Positions 18,477-26,402 of a stretch of 36,465 nucleotides of DNA are shown here, one piece after another. How positions within the stretch are numbered: position 1 is the stretch's first letter; each line of letters opens with the position of its first letter. Made by a program: the position numbers and the translations under genes. A model generated the notes under the pieces. That model ran no database searches, was not told the origin of the DNA, and was given only the letters and a program-made list of their open reading frames with translations. The DNA comes from CAIKXD01 sp035439485 (lineage in GTDB: Bacteria; Bacteroidota; Bacteroidia; UBA4408), in NCBI GenBank assembly GCA_035439485.1, contig DAORKI010000029.1:1-36465 (forward strand), read 5' to 3'.

Positions 18477-19469
18477 TTATACTTTGTTTATGCCATTTAA
18501 TTGTATTGTAAATATACTTCCTTTGGGCTGATTGGCACTAATTTTAATTTGGCCACCATGCATTTTTACTAAGTTTTTAACGATATATAAACCTAGTCCT
18601 GTCCCTTTAGTATTGCGTGTTTCTTCACTTCCTGAGCGGTAAAATTTTTTAAATATTTCAACTTCATCTTTAGGTGAAATGCCAATGCCCTCATCTTTTA
18701 CAAAGAGCGAAACAAGGTGATTGTTTTTTTGCAAAATAACTTCAATTTTACTTTTTATTGGAGAATATTTTGCGGCATTGTCAAGTAAATTAGTAAGTAT
18801 TGAAGTAAAAGCCAAGGCATCACCTTTAATAAAAATAGGCTTTTCGATAAAAGTTGTCACTTCATGATTTTTTAATAAAGTTATTTTTAAATTTTCGACC
18901 ACTTCTATGCATAAGGCTGATAAATCAAGTGATTCCATTTGTATGAAATAGGCGCTACTTTCAATTCTATTGGCCAATAATATTTTTTCTACAAGGGCAT
19001 CTAGCCTTTCTGTTTCTTGTAAAGCCTGATGTAATACCAAAGCTTGTTTATCTTGTGGTAATTGATGTTTAATAAGTGTTTCTATTTGCAAACGTGTAGC
19101 GGCAATAGGAGATTTTAATTCATGAGTAATTGAAAGCATGAAATTTTTTTGTTGATTGCTCAAGTCAAACTCCTTTTTAAAAGTACTTCTTGTCCTATAA
19201 ATCCCTAAACCAAGAATGAGTGCAAAAACGCTTCCTTCGCCAGCAATCATTAACCAACGTTTATGTAATTTTTCATCTAATTGCAATTGAGCAATTGCTA
19301 AATCATCATCGTTTTTATAATTGTAAAATTCAATTTTAAGTTTTAAATCATGCGCTTCTCTATTGAGATTAGTAATCATATAAGCCCACCAACAAAATTG
19401 TAACAACACATAAGTTACCAGCAAATAAAACTGTAGTAATACCTTACTGGATGTGTTTTTCACGCGCAT
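18477..19469 (-). CDS. Membrane sensor histidine kinase (orphan)
   Basis: 330 residues. TM1 is ~10-33 and TM2 ~72-91, with a short ~38-residue external loop, so there is little room for a sensor domain. The HisKA H-box is SITHELKSPIAAT with phospho-acceptor His116. The HATPase_c boxes are LTNLLDNAAKYSP (N), DEGIGI (G1), FKKFYRSG (F) and GTGLGL (G2), so the kinase should be active. No response-regulator gene is present in the window, and the neighbours on either side are metabolic (paaG, 8 bp; gpmI, 2 bp). The signal is unknown; co-regulation with paaD/paaG is inferred from spacing only. Confidence 0.92.
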   Translation of the reverse strand: MRVKNTSSKVLLQFYLLVTYVLLQFCWWAYMITNLNREAHDLKLKIEFYNYKNDDDLAIAQLQLDEKLHKRWLMIAGEGSVFALILGLGIYRTRSTFKKEFDLSNQQKNFMLSITHELKSPIAATRLQIETLIKHQLPQDKQALVLHQALQETERLDALVEKILLANRIESSAYFIQMESLDLSALCIEVVENLKITLLKNHEVTTFIEKPIFIKGDALAFTSILTNLLDNAAKYSPIKSKIEVILQKNNHLVSLFVKDEGIGISPKDEVEIFKKFYRSGSEETRNTKGTGLGLYIVKNLVKMHGGQIKISANQPKGSIFTIQLNGINKV

Positions 19470-19477
19470 TAAATTAT

Positions 19478-20257
19478 TTATTCACCTTTAAAAATAGCTG
19501 CTCTTTTTTCTAAAAAAGCATTTACACCTTCGTTGTAATCGTAGGTAGAAGCAGCTTTTACTTGTAACTCGCCTTCAGCGTCTAATTGTTTTTCTAAATT
19601 ATTAGTGGCAGACATGTAAATTAATTGTTTGGTGAAAGCCAGCGCTTTTGTTGGCATTGCGGCCAATTTATGTGCTATTGACAAAGCATCTTCCATTAAC
19701 TTTTCATTTCCACTAACTTTGTAAATCATACCCATTTGCAAAGCATCATTGGCATTTATTTTGTCGCCAAGCATCATTAACGCTAAAGCTCTTTGTGTGC
19801 CAATTAAGCGAGGTAAAAAGAAGGTGCCTCCACTATCGGGTATTAACCCAATTTTACTAAAAGCTTGAATAAATGAAGCGTTTTCAGCAGCAATTACTAT
19901 ATCGCAAGCTAAAGCAATGTTAGCACCAGCTCCAGCCGCAACACCATTTACAGCGCATATTACAGGTTTTTCAATATGACGCAATCGAGTAATTATTGGA
20001 TTGTAATGTTCCACTACAATATTTTCAATACCAGGACCATTAACATCAATTGCTTCTGATAAATCTTGCCCAGCACAGAATGCTTTGCCGTTTCCGGTTA
20101 TCAGCACAGCTCTTATCTCACTGCTATGTCTTGCTTTATCTAAAGATTCTTGCAAAGCAAGTGCCATGCTACGATTAAAACTATTTAATACTTCGGGTCT
20201 GTTCAATTTAATAATTTGAACCGAACCATCAAAAGTTACTTCAATTCCTGGATTCAT
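19478..20257 (-). CDS. paaG: Enoyl-CoA hydratase/isomerase, PaaG-type
   Basis: 259 residues, crotonase fold. The oxyanion-hole regions are GKAFCAGQDL (57-66) and AAGAGANIAL (107-116). Asp141 sits in GLIPDSGGTFFLPRLIG, the pattern of PaaG (ring-1,2-epoxyphenylacetyl-CoA isomerase) rather than the Glu-bearing hydratases. In the phenylacetate pathway PaaG converts the epoxide to the oxepin-CoA. It lies 9 bp downstream of a paaD gene, which supports this assignment, but no paaABC, paaH, paaZ or paaK is visible in the window. A general enoyl-CoA isomerase role remains possible. Confidence 0.82.
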   Translation of the reverse strand: MNPGIEVTFDGSVQIIKLNRPEVLNSFNRSMALALQESLDKARHSSEIRAVLITGNGKAFCAGQDLSEAIDVNGPGIENIVVEHYNPIITRLRHIEKPVICAVNGVAAGAGANIALACDIVIAAENASFIQAFSKIGLIPDSGGTFFLPRLIGTQRALALMMLGDKINANDALQMGMIYKVSGNEKLMEDALSIAHKLAAMPTKALAFTKQLIYMSATNNLEKQLDAEGELQVKAASTYDYNEGVNAFLEKRAAIFKGE

Positions 20258-20266
20258 ATATAAATT

Positions 20267-20758
20267 TTATAAGCATTTAAAATAATCGAAAGGTTCTAAA
20301 CAACTTTTACACTTGTATAAAGCTTTACAAGCAGTGCTTCCGAATTGATTAATCATTTCGGTATTGGCCGAACCACATTGGGGGCACTTTACTATACGTT
20401 CGATTTTTCCTAATAAAACAGCCTTGTTTACCGATGTTTTTTCAGGAGGAGCAATACCGTATGCACGTAATTTTTCTTTGGCGCTATCACTAATCCAATC
20501 AGTTGTCCAAGCTGGAGAAAGTACTGTAATTATTTTATAATTATTGAGGAAATGTTTTTCGGCAATTTTTTTAATATCATTTTCAATGTGTTGCATTGCC
20601 GGGCAACCTGTGTAAGTAGGAGTAATGGTCACATTCAATACTTGATTATCAATACTAATATTTTTTAAAATGCCAAGTTCTTCAATAGTAATCACAGGAA
20701 TTTCAGGGTCAGGAATTGCCTTTATTTCATCAATAATAAGTTGCTCTGTGGATTTCAT
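20267..20758 (-). CDS. paaD: Phenylacetyl-CoA oxygenase maturation protein PaaD
   Basis: 163 residues. The N-terminal ~95 residues are a MIP18/DUF59 domain (IPDPEIPVITIEELGIL, then TPTYTGCPAM with the conserved Cys). The C-terminus has a zinc-ribbon-like set of cysteines (CPQCGS ... CKALYKCKSCLEPFDYFKC) that separates PaaD from the shorter SufT-type proteins. PaaD is needed to mature the phenylacetyl-CoA epoxidase, probably through Fe handling. It is the first gene of the minus-strand cluster, followed by paaG. The oxygenase genes themselves are not next to it, which is unusual. Confidence 0.9.
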   Translation of the reverse strand: MKSTEQLIIDEIKAIPDPEIPVITIEELGILKNISIDNQVLNVTITPTYTGCPAMQHIENDIKKIAEKHFLNNYKIITVLSPAWTTDWISDSAKEKLRAYGIAPPEKTSVNKAVLLGKIERIVKCPQCGSANTEMINQFGSTACKALYKCKSCLEPFDYFKCL

Positions 20759-20777
20759 TTGTTTTACAATAACTTTA

Positions 20778-20785
20778 CAAAATTA
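20778..20785 (-). promoter_or_regulatory. -7 promoter element upstream of paaD (TAATTTTG on minus)
   Basis: On the minus strand these bases read TAATTTTG, matching TAnnTTTG, 20 bases before the paaD ATG. No clear -33 TTTG was found at standard spacing. The 72-bp divergent region also serves the DUF3820 gene. Confidence 0.4.
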
Positions 20786-20830
20786 GCAAATACTAGCTAA
20801 ATGTAAAGTTTTGAATCGTTTATTTATGTT

Positions 20831-21061
20831 ATGAATCAGCTTGGACCCGACCCTAAACTATTGCTTCAACTCACTACTACAGCTATGCCTTATGGTAAGT
20901 ACAAAGGAGTATTATTATGTAATTTGCCAGTATTTTATTTAGAATGGTTTCAAAGAAAGGGTTTCCCAAAAGATAAACTGGGCATCTTGCTACAAATCAT
21001 TTACGAAATTAAAATAAACGGATTAGAGTATTTATTAAAGCCTTTAATAAATAAGAGTTGA
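20831..21061 (+). CDS. DUF3820 family small protein
   Basis: 76 residues, cytoplasmic. It closely follows the DUF3820 pattern: MPYGKYKGVLLCNLPVFYLEWFQRKGFPKDKLG, then EIKINGLEYLLKPL. The family is a small single-domain group often compared with the GKxKG strand of exonuclease-associated proteins; its function is unknown. The ATG at 20831 is used because the nearby ATG at 20826 stops after two codons. It is divergent from paaD and ends 3 bp from the convergent DUF4412 gene. Confidence 0.88.
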   Translation: MNQLGPDPKLLLQLTTTAMPYGKYKGVLLCNLPVFYLEWFQRKGFPKDKLGILLQIIYEIKINGLEYLLKPLINKS

Positions 21062-21064
21062 AGA

Positions 21065-21796
21065 TTATTCTTTTTCTTCTTTTCCATATTGTTTCATGAG
21101 TTCTTCCATCATTTTTTGACGTTCCTCTGGTGTCATTTGTTGAAGTTTTGAAGGGTCAAAACTCATACCTTTGCTATAACCAGCTGGTATTTCAAACATA
21201 GATTGGGGATAATTTCCTTTTTCAAAATTAATTAACTCCATGGTGAATGCCTCTTTATTGTTTAAATTTTTCATGCGAACCATCATTCCTTCAAGTTCGC
21301 CAGTCATAAATGATTTATTCGCACCCTTAGTTTGATTTTGCATAAAAGAAGAATTATACAATTCTTTATAATCGGCAATTTCTTTTGTTGTCCAAACTTC
21401 AAAAGCAGCTTCTTTTGAGGATACTTTGGCATGAGTACAGTTATACTTACCAACTTTTTCTTTACCAATAATTTCTATGGTGTAATCTTCATTAGATTTA
21501 CTTTCGGCATCAGTTTTAATTTCAGTATATGACTTTTTATCGGTATCTAAATTTATAATTACATTAGGATTGTTTTTCAACATCAACATCACCGTTTTTT
21601 TTACCCCTATTCCTGGTATATTCATTTCACTTTCAATTCTGCTTCCACTGCTATTATGCCATGTTTTGCTGATGCTTTTCATACCATCATTGGCATTTCC
21701 GATGGTCATGGTATACTCCATATAGAAGGAGTTTTGAGCACAATTGATATGATGTATACTTAAAAAGCAAAAGATTAAAACAAGTAACTTTTTCAT
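21065..21796 (-). CDS. DUF4412 domain secreted protein
   Basis: 243 residues with an N-terminal leader (MKKLLVLIFCFLSIHHINCAQ). The leader ends in INCAQ, so cleavage as a signal peptide or as a lipoprotein at Cys19 are both conceivable. The body matches the DUF4412 pattern: YMEYTMTIGN, the RIESEM strand, TDKKSYTEI, KVGKYNCTHAKVS, FEVWTTKEI and a final FEIPAGY. A Met/Glu/Gln-rich helical tail (~215-243) ends the protein. The likely location is the periplasm or outer envelope. DUF4412 has no established activity. Confidence 0.82.
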   Translation of the reverse strand: MKKLLVLIFCFLSIHHINCAQNSFYMEYTMTIGNANDGMKSISKTWHNSSGSRIESEMNIPGIGVKKTVMLMLKNNPNVIINLDTDKKSYTEIKTDAESKSNEDYTIEIIGKEKVGKYNCTHAKVSSKEAAFEVWTTKEIADYKELYNSSFMQNQTKGANKSFMTGELEGMMVRMKNLNNKEAFTMELINFEKGNYPQSMFEIPAGYSKGMSFDPSKLQQMTPEERQKMMEELMKQYGKEEKE

Positions 21797-21943
21797 TAGA
21801 GATTAAAAATTAATTCAATTACAATAGTACAAAAAGTTTTAACTTTATATTGATTTTTTCCAACACAATGTTTTTATCCTAGTTTATAACTTTTTACTGT
21901 GTTTATCTCCATTTTACGATGGATTTTTGTTAATTGCAGCATA

Positions 21944-23131
21944 TCAAATTAATTTCTTTACAAATTCTACTTTTTTCTTTTGATTATCTGTGCTTAGCAA
22001 ATTTAATCCAGGTGTTTTACCAACTTCTATACTCCCTAATTTAGCATCAAAACCAAGAGCTTTTGCACCGTTTAATGTAGCCCATTGAATCAAAGTGTTT
22101 AAATCAATATTGGCGTGTTTGTAAATTGTTTGTATTTCGTTTAAGATGCTTAAATGTTGGTTTGATGCTAAACTATCAGTTCCTATACAAACACGTTCTT
22201 TAAAATCAAAAAATAAGTTTAAATCGGGTAAGGTATTTTCAATAAATAAATTGGCATTAGGGCATAAACAAAAGAAAGATTTGGGTAAGATTTTTATTAC
22301 CTCATTAATTTCTGCAGCATTGGTGAAGGTATTATGTACCCACAACATTTTAGTATTTACATGTAGTAAATTTGCCACTGTCAACATAGAGCCTAATGGC
22401 TTTTTTTCCCAATGTGCAGTGTTAATACCAAACGTATCTAACATGTCAATAAAAGCACCATTGGCGTTTAAATACAAATTGTGTTCTTCAATACTTTCTT
22501 GGTTATGTATAAATATTGGGAATGAATTATTTTTTGATGCATCGGCAATTAATTCTATCAACTCTAAAGAGGTGCTATAAGGTGCATGTGGACTTATACT
22601 AGAATTGAAATATTTGTTTGTTAAGGCAATATCGTTAAACTGATTCAAAAGGTTAAGGCCATGTTGCATACTTTCCATAGCCTTGTTTGGATTGAATGAA
22701 AATAATTCAATAAAATTATGATAATGCAACAACTCATGTTGTTTTGCCTTTATAGAATTAGTACCGTTGCAAATATCCCCAACAGCCACAATGCCTGCAT
22801 CATACATTTTTTGTTGCCAATCAATAGCCGCTTGTTCAATTTGTTCTAAATTTTGATTTCTGATTTGTTGCAAATGCTTTATAAACCCAATTAATCCAGT
22901 ATGTTCAGGCATTTGTTTGTGCAAATGAGAAAGCTCTAAATGACAGTGTGCATTTACAAATCCAGGTACGATAATTCCTTTTAATTGTTGTATTTCGGAT
23001 GGTTCAATGTCTTGGCTTTCTTCTAAGTTTAACACTTGTAATATTTTTCCATCTTGGTTGCAATGTACCAAACCTTTTACTATTGGCACCTGCGAAACAG
23101 TATAAATTTTATCGGCTTGAAAATAAGGCAT
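21944..23131 (-). CDS. Amidohydrolase family metallo-hydrolase (deaminase-like)
   Basis: 395 residues, cytoplasmic. It has the metal-dependent hydrolase signature of the amidohydrolase superfamily: HCHLE with H62 and H64, SPHAPYS, IHNQE, VHNTF and the metal-binding Asp in GTDSLASN. An N-terminal beta segment and the C-terminal LGSIEVGKTPGLNLL strand complete the composite fold of the MtaD/SsnA/aminofutalosine-deaminase group. These enzymes deaminate or dechlorinate purine-like or adenosine-derived substrates. An aminodeoxyfutalosine deaminase role (menaquinone by the futalosine route) is possible but not supported by neighbours; no mqn genes are seen. Substrate unassigned. Confidence 0.8.
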   Translation of the reverse strand: MPYFQADKIYTVSQVPIVKGLVHCNQDGKILQVLNLEESQDIEPSEIQQLKGIIVPGFVNAHCHLELSHLHKQMPEHTGLIGFIKHLQQIRNQNLEQIEQAAIDWQQKMYDAGIVAVGDICNGTNSIKAKQHELLHYHNFIELFSFNPNKAMESMQHGLNLLNQFNDIALTNKYFNSSISPHAPYSTSLELIELIADASKNNSFPIFIHNQESIEEHNLYLNANGAFIDMLDTFGINTAHWEKKPLGSMLTVANLLHVNTKMLWVHNTFTNAAEINEVIKILPKSFFCLCPNANLFIENTLPDLNLFFDFKERVCIGTDSLASNQHLSILNEIQTIYKHANIDLNTLIQWATLNGAKALGFDAKLGSIEVGKTPGLNLLSTDNQKKKVEFVKKLI

Positions 23132-23223
23132 AAATTAATTGCGAATATTTAGGTAAAAGTAGTTGTAAAAACTGATATTTTGAGATTTGATATTGATGCA
23201 TAATACCGATGTGAAATAAGTAA

Positions 23224-23328
23224 TAGCCCAAATTTACTTCACTAAATTTGTGCTAAACTTCTTTCCTATCGGCATTTACCACTGTAAGAATTATAAATTA
23301 TTCCAAAAATTTATAATTCACATTGGTA
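23224..23328. repeat. Intergenic structured element, copy A
   Basis: In the 399-bp gap 23132-23530 this element has TAGCCCAA (23224-23231), a partly conserved AAxTTGTxCTA patch, then an 18-base motif beginning TATCGGCATTTACCA (23267-23284). The 3' end of the motif forms the base of a long hairpin: 23277-23299 pairs with 23308-23328 through a perfect 12-bp inner stem (GAATTATAAATT) and a TACCA(C/A)TGT outer stem. The loop contains TTCCAAA. Copy B at 35899 shares the motifs and spacing. The rest of the gap shows no gene. Confidence 0.65.
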
Positions 23329-23530
23329 TAAAATATTTTGATATATTAAAATCACCATAATTATTTCTCCCATTTTTTTGCTTATTCACTCCTGTTTTTA
23401 AAATGATGACTTTAATTGAGGAAGATAATCATGTTAAGTAAAATTAAAAATTAGGGCACTTTTATAGGTTTAAATGCCAACTATTAAAATTAACTTATCT
23501 ACTGCTTGTGAAACATACAAACCCTTCACA

Positions 23531-25252
23531 TTAATGAGCAGAATGCATTGGGATGGCTTCAATCAATTTTCTTGTGTAAGCTGATTGTGGATTTCTATAA
23601 AGATGATCAGCTTCAGCCATTTCTACAATTTTACCTTTTTGCATAACAATAATATTATCACACATGTATTTTACAACAGATAAATCATGTGAAATAAAAA
23701 TATAAGTTAAATTAAACTCTTCCTTTAATTCATTCAACAAATTCAGTACTTGCGCTTGCACTGAAACATCAAGTGCCGAAACTGATTCATCACAAACAAT
23801 AAATTCAGGCTCTAAAGCCAATGTTCTGGCTATGCCTATTCTTTGACGTTGTCCACCTGAAAACTCATGTGGATATCTGTCATAATGTTGTTCAGTTAAA
23901 CCTACACGAAGCAAAAGTCTTATAACTTTTTCGCGTATTTCTTCTTTGCTATTTGAAATGCCATGCACCTCAATGGGTTCTCCAATAGCATTACCTACAG
24001 TAATTCTTGGATTTAGAGAGGAGAAAGGGTCTTGAAAAATGAGTTGCATTTTTCTTCTCATTTTCAACATGTCATTTTCATTTAAGTCAAGCAAGTTTTG
24101 CTTATTGTAAAGTATTTTACCTGCGCTTGGTTCAATTAATCTTAAAATACTACGCCCTAATGTTGATTTGCCACAACCAGATTCACCAACAAGCCCAAGG
24201 GTTTCACCTTTGTACACATTAAAACTAACATGGTCAACAGCATTTAATATGGTGGTTTGTGGTTTAATAAATCCTTTTTTTGTAATAAATTGTGTTGTTA
24301 ATTCTTGAACCTCAAGTAGTGGATTTGAGTTATACAATTTTTGATGGGCCGCGGCTCTTTGGTAAGGTTCAACATATTTTACATGCATGCTTTGCTGGTT
24401 GTTGTTCAAATAATCGGCAACAGTTAGTAATTTTTGTGGACGATTGTTCAAAGGAGGTTTACAAACAATCAATCCTTTAGTGTAGGGATGTTGAGGTGCA
24501 TCAAATATTTGTTTTACATCGCCATGTTCAACTGTTTTTCCTTTGTACATTACTAAAATGTTTTGTGCTATTTGTGACACTACACCTAAATCATGAGTAA
24601 TAAAAATCATACCCATATTGTACTCTTTTTGTAAATCTTTGAGCAAATTAAGTATAGTTTGCTGAACAGTTACATCAAGCGCTGTGGTGGGTTCATCGGC
24701 AATTAACAATTGAGGTTTACAAGCAATGGCCATGGCAATCATTACTCTTTGTTTTTGTCCTCCAGATAATTGATGAGGATAAGATTTAAAAATTTCCTCA
24801 ACTCTAGGAAGCATTACTTGTTCAAAAAGTTGAAGCGTTCTTTTTTTTGCTGCTGAAAAATTAATTTTTTCGTGTATCAAAAGCACTTCGGCAACCTGCA
24901 TTCCACAAGTATGTACAGGATTTAAAGAAGTCATTGGCTCTTGAAAAATCATACTAATTTCATTGCCCCTTAACTGTTGAAACTGTTTTTCTGAAAATTG
25001 ATTTAGGTTGTTTACAATTTGGTTTTTATTACTGTAAAATATGTTTCCTTTTGTTATACTGCCGTTTGGCGGAAGTAATCCCATCACAGCTAATGATGTT
25101 ACCGATTTTCCTGATCCGCTTTCGCCAACAATACCAATAGTTTCGCCTTTTTTTAAACTAAGGTTTAAATCTTGAATTGCGTTAACTTTGCCATGATGTC
25201 CAACAAAATCAATATGCAGGTTTTCAATTTTAAGCAACAAGTTTTGCTCCAT
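23531..25252 (-). CDS. Fused Opp/Dpp-type ABC transporter double ATPase
   Basis: 573 residues carrying two complete ATPase domains, as in YejF/GsiA. Domain 1 (~1-265): Walker A GESGSGKSV, signature LSGGQKQRV, Walker B LLIADEPTTALDVTVQ. Domain 2 (~312-573): Walker A GESGCGKST, signature FSGGQRQRIGIARTLA, Walker B FIVCDESVSALDVSVQ. The oligopeptide/dipeptide C-terminal element (HPYTKGL) follows domain 1. It would energise peptide or similar solute import at the inner membrane. No permease or binding-protein gene is in the window, so partners must be encoded elsewhere. It is the last gene of the four-gene minus-strand unit (8 bp after the exonuclease gene). Confidence 0.93.
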   Translation of the reverse strand: MEQNLLLKIENLHIDFVGHHGKVNAIQDLNLSLKKGETIGIVGESGSGKSVTSLAVMGLLPPNGSITKGNIFYSNKNQIVNNLNQFSEKQFQQLRGNEISMIFQEPMTSLNPVHTCGMQVAEVLLIHEKINFSAAKKRTLQLFEQVMLPRVEEIFKSYPHQLSGGQKQRVMIAMAIACKPQLLIADEPTTALDVTVQQTILNLLKDLQKEYNMGMIFITHDLGVVSQIAQNILVMYKGKTVEHGDVKQIFDAPQHPYTKGLIVCKPPLNNRPQKLLTVADYLNNNQQSMHVKYVEPYQRAAAHQKLYNSNPLLEVQELTTQFITKKGFIKPQTTILNAVDHVSFNVYKGETLGLVGESGCGKSTLGRSILRLIEPSAGKILYNKQNLLDLNENDMLKMRRKMQLIFQDPFSSLNPRITVGNAIGEPIEVHGISNSKEEIREKVIRLLLRVGLTEQHYDRYPHEFSGGQRQRIGIARTLALEPEFIVCDESVSALDVSVQAQVLNLLNELKEEFNLTYIFISHDLSVVKYMCDNIIVMQKGKIVEMAEADHLYRNPQSAYTRKLIEAIPMHSAH

Positions 25253-25260
25253 GCAACTAT

Positions 25261-25977
25261 TTACAAATAATTTATTTCATTGGCATCAAAACCTAAATCG
25301 CCCTTCATTTTTAAATAAAGTTGTGCTAATGTAGAAACATCCTTTTGACAATAATCAACAATACGTTGCAAATTTTTCTCCTTATAAAATACCTCGGCTA
25401 CTTTGCTACCATCAATATCATCTTTTGGTGTTTTGATACCAAAAACATGAGCAAGCAATTCTAAAGAAGTATAATTTTTATAGTCACCAAATTTCCACAT
25501 TTCAAGTGTATCTTGATGGATAATCTCCCATGGCTTTTTTCCTGCCAAATTTAACATGGAAGGCACGTTTAATCCGTTAATCAACAATCTTCTTATAATA
25601 TAAGGATAATCGAATTCTTTGCCATTGTGTGCACATAAAGCCAATTGCTTTTTTTCCTTGTGAATTTTATTTAAGTATGAGGTAAATTCCTGTAAAACAA
25701 TTTTTTCATCTTCTGCAAAAAAAGATTTAATATGCATTTGATAGGCATTGTTTTTTAAGGTGAGGAAACCTGTTGAAATACACACAATTTTTCCAAACTC
25801 AGCATATATCCCTGCTCTTTGATAAATACTATCTATAGAATCATCTTGTTTTAATAAATATTGCGCTTTTTTTGTCCATAATTGCTGCTCAATTTCTGGT
25901 ACTTCATTAAATGAGGCATATTGAGGTACTGTTTCAATATCAATAAAAAGCAAATCGGTATGTTTTAGATTCTCCAT
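25261..25977 (-). CDS. DEDDy-type 3'-5' exonuclease (PolB-like exonuclease fold)
   Basis: 238 residues, cytoplasmic. Exo I is FIDIET (metal-binding D and E), Exo II is CAHNGKEFDYPYIIRRLL, and Exo III is YCQKDVSTLAQLY, whose Tyr-x3-Asp order is the DEDDy subtype. The sequence fits the predicted PolB-like 3'-5' exonuclease family common in Bacteroidota. It would trim single-stranded DNA or RNA 3' ends; the substrate is not established. It sits 17 bp downstream of a conserved hypothetical gene and 8 bp upstream of an ABC ATPase gene, an association I cannot explain functionally. Confidence 0.9.
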   Translation of the reverse strand: MENLKHTDLLFIDIETVPQYASFNEVPEIEQQLWTKKAQYLLKQDDSIDSIYQRAGIYAEFGKIVCISTGFLTLKNNAYQMHIKSFFAEDEKIVLQEFTSYLNKIHKEKKQLALCAHNGKEFDYPYIIRRLLINGLNVPSMLNLAGKKPWEIIHQDTLEMWKFGDYKNYTSLELLAHVFGIKTPKDDIDGSKVAEVFYKEKNLQRIVDYCQKDVSTLAQLYLKMKGDLGFDANEINYL

Positions 25978-25994
25978 AGTATTAAATTAAAAAA

Positions 25995-26399
25995 TTATAT
26001 AATCATTACACCTTTTTTGTTGATGATGGGTATATTGGTAAAATTGGCATCAGTAATGCTTTCCGCCAAAAAAACATAACGTTTGTCATACATTTTTTTG
26101 TTTAAGTAAAAACTCAACCAATATTCGTTGTTAATGCCAAAAACTTCCTCAATGATAGGTTCAATTTTTATAAATGATTTAGGTTCAACTTCATCTAAAA
26201 AATGACGAAGTGTTGAGGTTTTTACCTTCTCTTCATTAAGTTCACCATATCCTGTTGAAGTAACTAAAACGCCTTCAATTTTTTCATCTTTTAAATTTAT
26301 TAAATAGCTATTCCAAACAGTTTCATCGAGTTCATTTTTTTCTCGGATGATGGCAATCGCAATATTTTCAACTACTAGTTCAGGTATATCTTTAATCAT
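25995..26399 (-). CDS. Conserved Bacteroidota hypothetical protein
   Basis: 134 residues, soluble, mixed alpha/beta. The conserved-looking blocks VWNSYLINLKDEKIEGVLVTSTGYGE, KTSTLRHFLDEVEPKSFIKIEP, NEYWLSFYLNKKMYDKRYVF and the final KKGVMII resemble a family sometimes labelled phenylalanyl-tRNA synthetase alpha-like in automatic annotation. No synthetase motif is present, so I do not use that name. It lies 3 bp after the serine hydrolase gene and 17 bp before the exonuclease gene, so it belongs to the same unit. Confidence 0.75.
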   Translation of the reverse strand: MIKDIPELVVENIAIAIIREKNELDETVWNSYLINLKDEKIEGVLVTSTGYGELNEEKVKTSTLRHFLDEVEPKSFIKIEPIIEEVFGINNEYWLSFYLNKKMYDKRYVFLAESITDANFTNIPIINKKGVMII

Positions 26400-26402
26400 A
26401 AA

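Noticed and set aside
21944..23131. Firm assignment as aminodeoxyfutalosine deaminase
   Set aside because: The HCHLE and GTDS motifs are shared across the superfamily and no mqn genes are nearby, so only the superfamily is claimed.
25995..26399. Phenylalanyl-tRNA synthetase alpha subunit
   Set aside because: The similarity to that label is, I believe, an annotation carry-over; at 134 residues there are no class II synthetase motifs.
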